Shown here: positions 1 through 3,500 of the stretch, piece after piece | How the letters are laid out: every line of letters starts with the position of its first letter | Position numbering within the stretch: position 1 is the stretch's first letter | From: Acidilobaceae archaeon | Lineage (GTDB): Archaea > Thermoproteota > Thermoprotei_A > Sulfolobales > Acidilobaceae | DNA: 5,438 bases | Direction of reading: 5' to 3' | Assembly: GCA_026985435.1 (NCBI GenBank) | Contig: JALSQL010000008.1 | Coordinates: 1 to 5,438, forward strand | Made by a program: the position numbers and the translations under genes | The notes under the pieces: generated by a model | What the model saw: the letters and a program-made list of their open reading frames with translations, nothing else | What the model was told of the DNA's origin: nothing | Databases searched by the model: none

Positions 1-699
1 CAGAAGATGTTCATAACCAACGCACCCTACGCCGACTTCTTCATAGTCGCCGCCAGGACCGGCAAGCCCGAGGAGCGCCACAGGGGGGTCAGCCTCTTCA
101 TAGTAGACAAGGGGCCGTGCGTTCAGGTCTCAAAGCTGGAGATGATGGGCTACAGGGGCAGCGGCACTAGCCTGGTCTACTTCGACGACTGCCGCGTGCC
201 AGCGTCTAACATGATAGGCGAGCCGGGGACAGGCTTCAAGAAGGTCATGATGACCCTGAACGAGGGGAGGATAACCACGGCCGCCACGGGCCTCGGCGTC
301 ATGCAGGCCGCGTTCGACGAGGCATTCCGCTATGCGAGGGAGAGGGAGAGCATGGGCGTCCCGATAATAGAGCACCAGATGGTCACCTCCATGATCTCCC
401 ACATGAAGACGCTCCTCGAGGCCTCCAGGCTCCTCATATACACCGCCGCCTGGAAGCTCGACCAGGGCCACGAGGACTTCATACTATACTCCAGCATGGC
501 CAAGTACTTCACCGCGAAGTACGGCACCGACCTGGTGAGGCTCGCCATGCAGGTCCTGGGGGGGATAGGGTACAGCAAGGAGAGCCCCGTGGAGCGCTAC
601 TACCGCGACATCAAGATGATCGAGATAGGCGACGGCACCAACGAGGCCCAGAAGCTCGTGATAACCAGGTTCCTCCTGGGCAAGATACGCCCGGGCTAG
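1..699 (+). CDS. Acyl-CoA dehydrogenase, C-terminal part (5' truncated by window)
   Basis: This is an FAD-dependent acyl-CoA dehydrogenase, which oxidises an acyl-CoA to the 2,3-enoyl-CoA and passes electrons to an electron-transfer flavoprotein; it acts in the cytoplasm. The frame is open from base 1, so the first ATG (base 7) is internal. The 232 visible residues compare with about 380 for the family, so about 150 N-terminal residues are missing. Residues 2-16 and about 48-78 belong to the middle beta domain (RGSGTSLVYFDDCRVP). The rest is the C-terminal helical domain. Residues 184-203 fit the classic family signature Q-x2-G-G-x-G-Y-x2-E-x4-R-x3-D, and residues 210-214 are GDGTN. The usual catalytic glutamate of the YEGT loop is aspartate here (D211). 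The usual R-x-x-F-G is R-E-S-M-G (residues 115-119). Family assignment is firm; the acyl chain used cannot be told. The gene may end an operon that starts outside the window. Confidence 0.96.
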   Translation, partial: QKMFITNAPYADFFIVAARTGKPEERHRGVSLFIVDKGPCVQVSKLEMMGYRGSGTSLVYFDDCRVPASNMIGEPGTGFKKVMMTLNEGRITTAATGLGVMQAAFDEAFRYARERESMGVPIIEHQMVTSMISHMKTLLEASRLLIYTAAWKLDQGHEDFILYSSMAKYFTAKYGTDLVRLAMQVLGGIGYSKESPVERYYRDIKMIEIGDGTNEAQKLVITRFLLGKIRPG

Positions 700-708
700 C
701 CCCCTCCT

Positions 709-715
709 CTTTTAA
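709..715 (+). promoter_or_regulatory. TATA-like box (CTTTTAA) for the LysE-like gene, or T-rich terminator of the acyl-CoA dehydrogenase
   Basis: The 55-base gap after the acyl-CoA dehydrogenase stop is almost all G and C except for CTTTTAA. Its centre (about 712) lies 43 bases before the TTG at 755, which would put transcription start near 738-740 and leave a leader of about 15 bases. The preceding pyrimidine-rich stretch CCCCTCCTCTTTT could also end the upstream transcript, since archaeal termination favours T tracts. The sequence alone does not separate the two roles, and both may apply. Confidence 0.45.
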
Positions 716-748
716 CCCGGCCCGCCCGGGCTGCCGCCGGGTGCCCTG

Positions 749-754
749 GGAGGT
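749..754 (+). promoter_or_regulatory. Shine-Dalgarno-like GGAGGT abutting the TTG start
   Basis: GGAGGT is a full match to the anti-Shine-Dalgarno core, but it touches the TTG at 755 with no spacer, where 5-9 bases would be normal. The next possible in-frame start, GTG at 779, is 24 bases away, which is too far. The motif may therefore be chance, or the true start may differ from the annotated one. Confidence 0.35.
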
Positions 755-1432
755 TTGAGGACGCCCTACGCCAGGCTCGTGGCGAAGACCCTGGCCATAA
801 CGCCCAGCGGCGCCCTCAGCCCCGGCCCGCTCTCCGCCGCCGGGGTGGCGGCTGGCGCCATGCTCGGCCCTCTGGGCGGCGTGGCTGTCGCCCTAGGCCA
901 CACGCTCTTCGAGCTCCCCTACGTCGCACTCCTAACAAGGTGGGCCTCGAGGGTCCGGGGGGCGCTCACGGGGGGCTGGGGGAGGCTGCTACTCGCCGTC
1001 ATGGCTGGGTTCACCTGGTTCTTCTCGGCGGGCCTGGCGGAGCTTGCGGTCGCCTCGTGGAGGGGCGCTGTCTCCATAGCTGGCCCCGGGCGGGGCGGCC
1101 CCCTGAGCCCCGACAGCCTGGCCGGAGCCGTGGTCGTCGGCGTCCTCTACACGGGGGCGAACCCCTACTTCCTAGCGTGGTGGGCCACAACGGGCTTCCC
1201 CCTGCTGGAGGAGGCGTCGAGGCTGAGGGCCGGGCTCCCCGTGATGTACGCCTCCCACGTGTGGATGGACTACGCGTGGCTCGCCCTCCTGGCCGCGGGG
1301 GGAGTGGCGGCGGGCCGCACGGGCCAGCACGCCTACGCTGCCCTCATGGCCGCCCTGTCGCTGGTTCTAGCGTACTACGCCCTCAGGTTTACCCTCCTAG
1401 CGCTACGGCCGGGCGCCGCCGGGCGGGCCTAG
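755..1432 (+). CDS. LysE/RhtB-like family membrane exporter
   Basis: This 225-residue, very hydrophobic protein looks like the LysE family of small exporters, which move amino acids or related small molecules out across the cytoplasmic membrane. The N-terminal ITPSGALSPGPL (residues 15-26) contains the PGP motif typical of the first helix, followed by a glycine-rich segment ending G-H (48-49). N-P at 136-137 within GANPYFLAWW matches the conserved N-P of helix 4. About six membrane segments can be drawn: 12-36, 39-61, 75-98, 119-147, 157-181 and 191-217. The length fits the family (about 200-220). The start is uncertain: TTG 755 gives the full reading, while GTG 779 would shorten it by eight residues and still keep the PGP motif. 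It stands alone on its strand and is convergent with the flavoprotein gene. The substrate is unknown; lysine export should not be assumed. Confidence 0.82.
   Translation: MRTPYARLVAKTLAITPSGALSPGPLSAAGVAAGAMLGPLGGVAVALGHTLFELPYVALLTRWASRVRGALTGGWGRLLLAVMAGFTWFFSAGLAELAVASWRGAVSIAGPGRGGPLSPDSLAGAVVVGVLYTGANPYFLAWWATTGFPLLEEASRLRAGLPVMYASHVWMDYAWLALLAAGGVAAGRTGQHAYAALMAALSLVLAYYALRFTLLALRPGAAGRA
1429..1432. other. CTAG shared by two convergent stop codons
   Basis: The palindrome CTAG supplies TAG to the plus-strand exporter (1430-1432) and, on the opposite strand, TAG to the minus-strand oxidoreductase (1431-1429). The two coding regions overlap tail to tail by four bases, so there is no intergenic space for terminators and the two transcripts must run into each other. 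Confidence 0.9.
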
Positions 1433-2502
1433 CTGCAGCCCCGGAAGGGCTCTGGCGGCGGCCCCTCCCCGCGCCAGGGGCTGGCCCTCCTGTGGGGGTC
1501 TAGCCAGCCGGGGAGGGGGGTGCCCCGGGTTATGTTGTGGGCGAGCAGCCTCGCCAGGGCCGGCGCCGCCATGAGGCCGTAGCCGTCCAGGCCCGCTAGG
1601 ATGTAGATGCCCTCGACCCACTCGCCCACCGCTGGGAGGCCGTCGCCCGTTATGAGGCAGGGCGCGGCCCACGAGGCGGTCGGGTAGGCGTCGAGGTACG
1701 CGGGCGCCGCCTCCGCGAGGGTCTCCAGCACCTGGTAGACCGCGCCAGGCGTGGGGGCCGCGTCGAGGGGGCTCTCTATCACGTTGTTGGGCCCGTCCCC
1801 CACTATCGCCCTCCCCGGTGCCTCGGGCACGGAGTAGGCCGCGTCAACCCCCGACTCCACGTAGAGGATAGCCTCCTGGCGCGAGCCCTCGGGCAGCGCC
1901 ACGGAGGAGGCCTCGCAGTTGTACAGGGAGGAGCCGGCGATCTCCCGGGGCTCGACGCCCAGCACGGCGGGGGTCCAGGCACCGGCCGCGACGACAACGG
2001 CGTCGTAGCCCCCTAGGGATGCCTCGTAGGGGCTGGGCGCCCGTCGCCCAAGGCTCACCCCCAGCGCCTCCAGCCTGGCCGTGAGCGCCGAGACCAGGCC
2101 GCCGACGTCCACTAGGGCGTCGAGCGTGTACGCTGCCCCCCACCCCTCCGGAACCCTGACCTCGTGGCCCACCAGCCTGGAGGCCTCACTGGCGGTGAGC
2201 CCCCCGGCCAGCCCGCTGGCTACGAGCCTCTCCGAGAGCAGCCGCTCCACGCACGGCCGCGGGGCGACTACGACGCCGTGGACCCTCCTGGCGGCCCCGA
2301 GCCTCGTGTAGGCCTCGATCGCCTCCATAGCCCACTCCTCGAGGGCCCCCGGCATCTGCAGCGTCACGATCCCGGCCGCCCTCGACGTGGCCCCGGCGCC
2401 GGGGCCCCGCGGGTCGGCCACCTCCACCCTGGCGCCAGCCCTGGCCAGCTCTAGCGCCGCCGTGAGGCCCGCTATACCAGCGCCGTAGACTAGAACCCTC
2501 AA
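1429..2502 (-). CDS. FAD-dependent oxidoreductase, DAO (glycine/sarcosine oxidase-like) superfamily
   Basis: This is a 357-residue flavoprotein of the DAO superfamily, whose members oxidise C-N bonds of amino acids or secondary amines. The N-terminal Rossmann motif GAGIAG is at residues 7-12, with D30 at the end of strand 2 to hold the ADP ribose. G-A-T-S-R-A-A-G follows at 37-44, the usual FAD loop. VVVAAGAWT (169-177) is the second FAD-contact segment. TGDGLPAVG (285-293) and AGLDGYGLMAAPALARLLA (303-321) form the C-terminal FAD-binding signature. The segment WAAPCLITGDG aligns without gaps to WAGLRPGTKDG of Bacillus glycine oxidase ThiO, but the carboxylate-binding arginine there is C282 here, so the substrate probably differs. 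It starts at TTG with only a weak G-rich stretch upstream. No partner subunit is in the window. The fold is sure; the substrate, and whether it is an oxidase or a dehydrogenase, are not. Confidence 0.9.
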   Translation of the reverse strand: MRVLVYGAGIAGLTAALELARAGARVEVADPRGPGAGATSRAAGIVTLQMPGALEEWAMEAIEAYTRLGAARRVHGVVVAPRPCVERLLSERLVASGLAGGLTASEASRLVGHEVRVPEGWGAAYTLDALVDVGGLVSALTARLEALGVSLGRRAPSPYEASLGGYDAVVVAAGAWTPAVLGVEPREIAGSSLYNCEASSVALPEGSRQEAILYVESGVDAAYSVPEAPGRAIVGDGPNNVIESPLDAAPTPGAVYQVLETLAEAAPAYLDAYPTASWAAPCLITGDGLPAVGEWVEGIYILAGLDGYGLMAAPALARLLAHNITRGTPLPGWLDPHRRASPWRGEGPPPEPFRGCS

Positions 2503-2535
2503 CGCCCGCCCCCGCCGGGCCTGCCGGTTGCGCGG

Positions 2536-2542
2536 TTATTTT
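2536..2542 (-). promoter_or_regulatory. TATA-like box (AAAATAA, minus strand) for the FAD oxidoreductase
   Basis: Read on the minus strand, CCCCAAAATAACC is the only AT-rich stretch before the oxidoreductase. Its centre is 37 bases from the TTG start, so transcription would begin near 2512-2514 with a leader of about 10 bases. Spacing and composition suit an archaeal promoter. Confidence 0.55.
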
Positions 2543-2551
2543 GGGGTCCGA

Positions 2552-2560
2552 CCTATAGCC
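2552..2560 (+). promoter_or_regulatory. TATA-like box (CCTATAGCC) for panB
   Basis: TATA at 2554-2557 is centred about 29 bases before the GTG at 2585. Archaeal transcription usually starts about 25-27 bases past the TATA centre, so a nearly leaderless panB message is predicted. The box is short and GC-flanked. The ATTTT tract at 2538-2542 is a possible alternative that would give a leader of about 20 bases. Divergent from the oxidoreductase promoter within an 82-base gap. Confidence 0.4.
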
Positions 2561-2584
2561 GGGCGGCGAAGTCCTTGAGGCGGG

Positions 2585-3409
2585 GTGCCAGCTGGGTTGG
2601 CTGGGGGTTGCGCTGGCGGCCGGGGGAAGGTTAGGGTCCGCGACGTCCTAGCGGCCAAGGGGTCTAGGAGGCTCGTGATGGTAACAGCCTACGACTACCC
2701 TTCGGCGCTCGCCGTTGACAGGGCCGGGGTTGACATGATCCTCGTGGGGGACAGCCTCGGGATGGTCGTGCTGGGCTACGAGTCCACGCTCCAGGTCACC
2801 CTGGACGACATGACCCGCCACACGGCCGCGGTAGCCAGGGCCCGGCCCTGCGCCCTGGTCGTGGCTGACATGCCCTTCATGAGCTACGAGCCCAGCGTCT
2901 CCAAGGCCGTGGAGTCGGCCGGGGCCCTGGCGAGGGCCGGGGCTGAGGCCGTGAAGCTGGAGGGCGGCAGCGAGTACGCCGACAGGGTCCGCGCGATAGT
3001 CAACGCTGGCGTCCCCGTCGTGGGCCACATAGGCCTCACCCCGCAGAGGGTGCACAGGCTCAGCGGCTACCGGCGGCAGGGGAAGACGGAGGGCGAGGTC
3101 AGGAGGCTGGTTGAGGACGCCAGGGCGCTCGAGGAGGCTGGGGCGTTCGCGATAGTTATAGAGTACACCAAGGCCGACGCCGCGAGGGCCGTCACGGAGT
3201 CGGTGGGCGTGCCGACGATATGTATAGGCAGCGGGCCCCACTGCGACGGCCAGGTTCTCGTCCTCCACGACCTGATAGGCTTCTCGGAGTTCACGCCGCC
3301 CTTTGCGAAGAGGTACGCCGACGTCATGGGCGTGGTGACCAGGGCGGTGGCAGAGTACGCCCGGGAGGTGCGCGAGGGCCTGTTCCCCGGGCCCGGCCAC
3401 TACAAGTAG
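2585..3409 (+). CDS. panB: 3-methyl-2-oxobutanoate hydroxymethyltransferase (ketopantoate hydroxymethyltransferase)
   Basis: PanB transfers a hydroxymethyl group from 5,10-methylene-tetrahydrofolate (or the archaeal pterin equivalent) to 2-oxoisovalerate, making ketopantoate, the first step to pantothenate and CoA. It is a cytoplasmic TIM-barrel enzyme. The active-site residues known from E. coli PanB are present: Mg-binding D56 with S57 in LVGDSLGM and D95 in VVADMPF, then K124 and E126 in VKLEGG, H148 in GHIGLTP, and the general base E193 in IVIEY. GYRRQGKT (161-168) and CDGQVLV (220-226) are further family blocks, and the protein ends normally with FPGPGHYK. At 274 residues it is about ten longer than typical. 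The first 15 residues are glycine/alanine-rich and not conserved, so an internal TTG at 2597 is a possible start. GTG 2585 is preferred because GAGG (2577-2580) lies four bases before it and because of the TATA spacing. No other pantothenate gene is adjacent. Confidence 0.96.
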   Translation: MPAGLAGGCAGGRGKVRVRDVLAAKGSRRLVMVTAYDYPSALAVDRAGVDMILVGDSLGMVVLGYESTLQVTLDDMTRHTAAVARARPCALVVADMPFMSYEPSVSKAVESAGALARAGAEAVKLEGGSEYADRVRAIVNAGVPVVGHIGLTPQRVHRLSGYRRQGKTEGEVRRLVEDARALEEAGAFAIVIEYTKADAARAVTESVGVPTICIGSGPHCDGQVLVLHDLIGFSEFTPPFAKRYADVMGVVTRAVAEYAREVREGLFPGPGHYK

Positions 3410-3431
3410 CCGGGGTGAAGCCGTATCGTAG

Positions 3432-3456
3432 GCGAAGTGGTTTCTAAGACCTTCGC
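3432..3456. repeat. Inverted repeat upstream of feoB, candidate operator
   Basis: GCGAAG (3432-3437) and its exact reverse complement CTTCGC (3451-3456) flank 13 bases, giving a 25-base dyad centred at 3444. The arms are about two turns of DNA apart centre to centre, as a dimeric regulator would need. The right arm abuts the TATA-like ATAAAAA (3457-3463). It could equally form a hairpin in the panB 3' untranslated region, but no T run follows on the plus strand, so it does not look like an intrinsic terminator for panB. Confidence 0.4.
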
Positions 3457-3464
3457 ATAAAAAC
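3456..3464 (+). promoter_or_regulatory. TATA-like box (CATAAAAAC) for feoB
   Basis: The most AT-rich run in the intergenic region is centred at about 3460, 41 bases before the feoB ATG. Predicted transcription start is about 3485-3487, leaving a leader of about 15 bases that contains AGGGG (3488-3492), a weak Shine-Dalgarno-like stretch eight bases before the ATG. Confidence 0.5.
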
Positions 3465-3473
3465 CGTAACGCC

Positions 3474-3480
3474 GTTAAAC
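3474..3480 (+). promoter_or_regulatory. Alternative TATA-like box (GTTAAAC) for feoB
   Basis: GTTAAAC is centred 24 bases before the ATG, so it would give a leaderless message. It competes with the box at 3456-3464, and the sequence does not decide between them. Confidence 0.3.
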
Positions 3481-3482
3481 AC

Positions 3483-3492
3483 CCCCTAGGGG
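3483..3492. repeat. Perfect palindrome CCCCTAGGGG in the feoB leader
   Basis: This is a ten-base perfect dyad between the TATA-like boxes and the feoB ATG. It covers the start site predicted from the 3456-3464 box, a position where bound protein would block initiation. It is short, and the DNA is G/C-rich, so chance is possible. Confidence 0.35.
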
Positions 3493-3500
3493 CTACTGCA

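Noticed and set aside
940..1503. Plus-strand 187-codon frame overlapping the LysE-like gene
   Set aside because: Its product is Gly/Arg/Pro-rich low-complexity sequence. The overlapping frame encodes membrane helices and family motifs, so this is a frame shadow.
755..2502. A functional amino-acid export and oxidation module made of the LysE-like protein and the flavoprotein
   Set aside because: The genes are convergent and cannot share a promoter. Neither substrate is known. Adjacency alone does not support a module.
3432..3464. Intrinsic terminator for panB (hairpin from the dyad)
   Set aside because: The stem is followed by ATAAAAA and not by a T run on the plus strand, so it does not fit a T-tract terminator. 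A promoter or operator reading suits it better.
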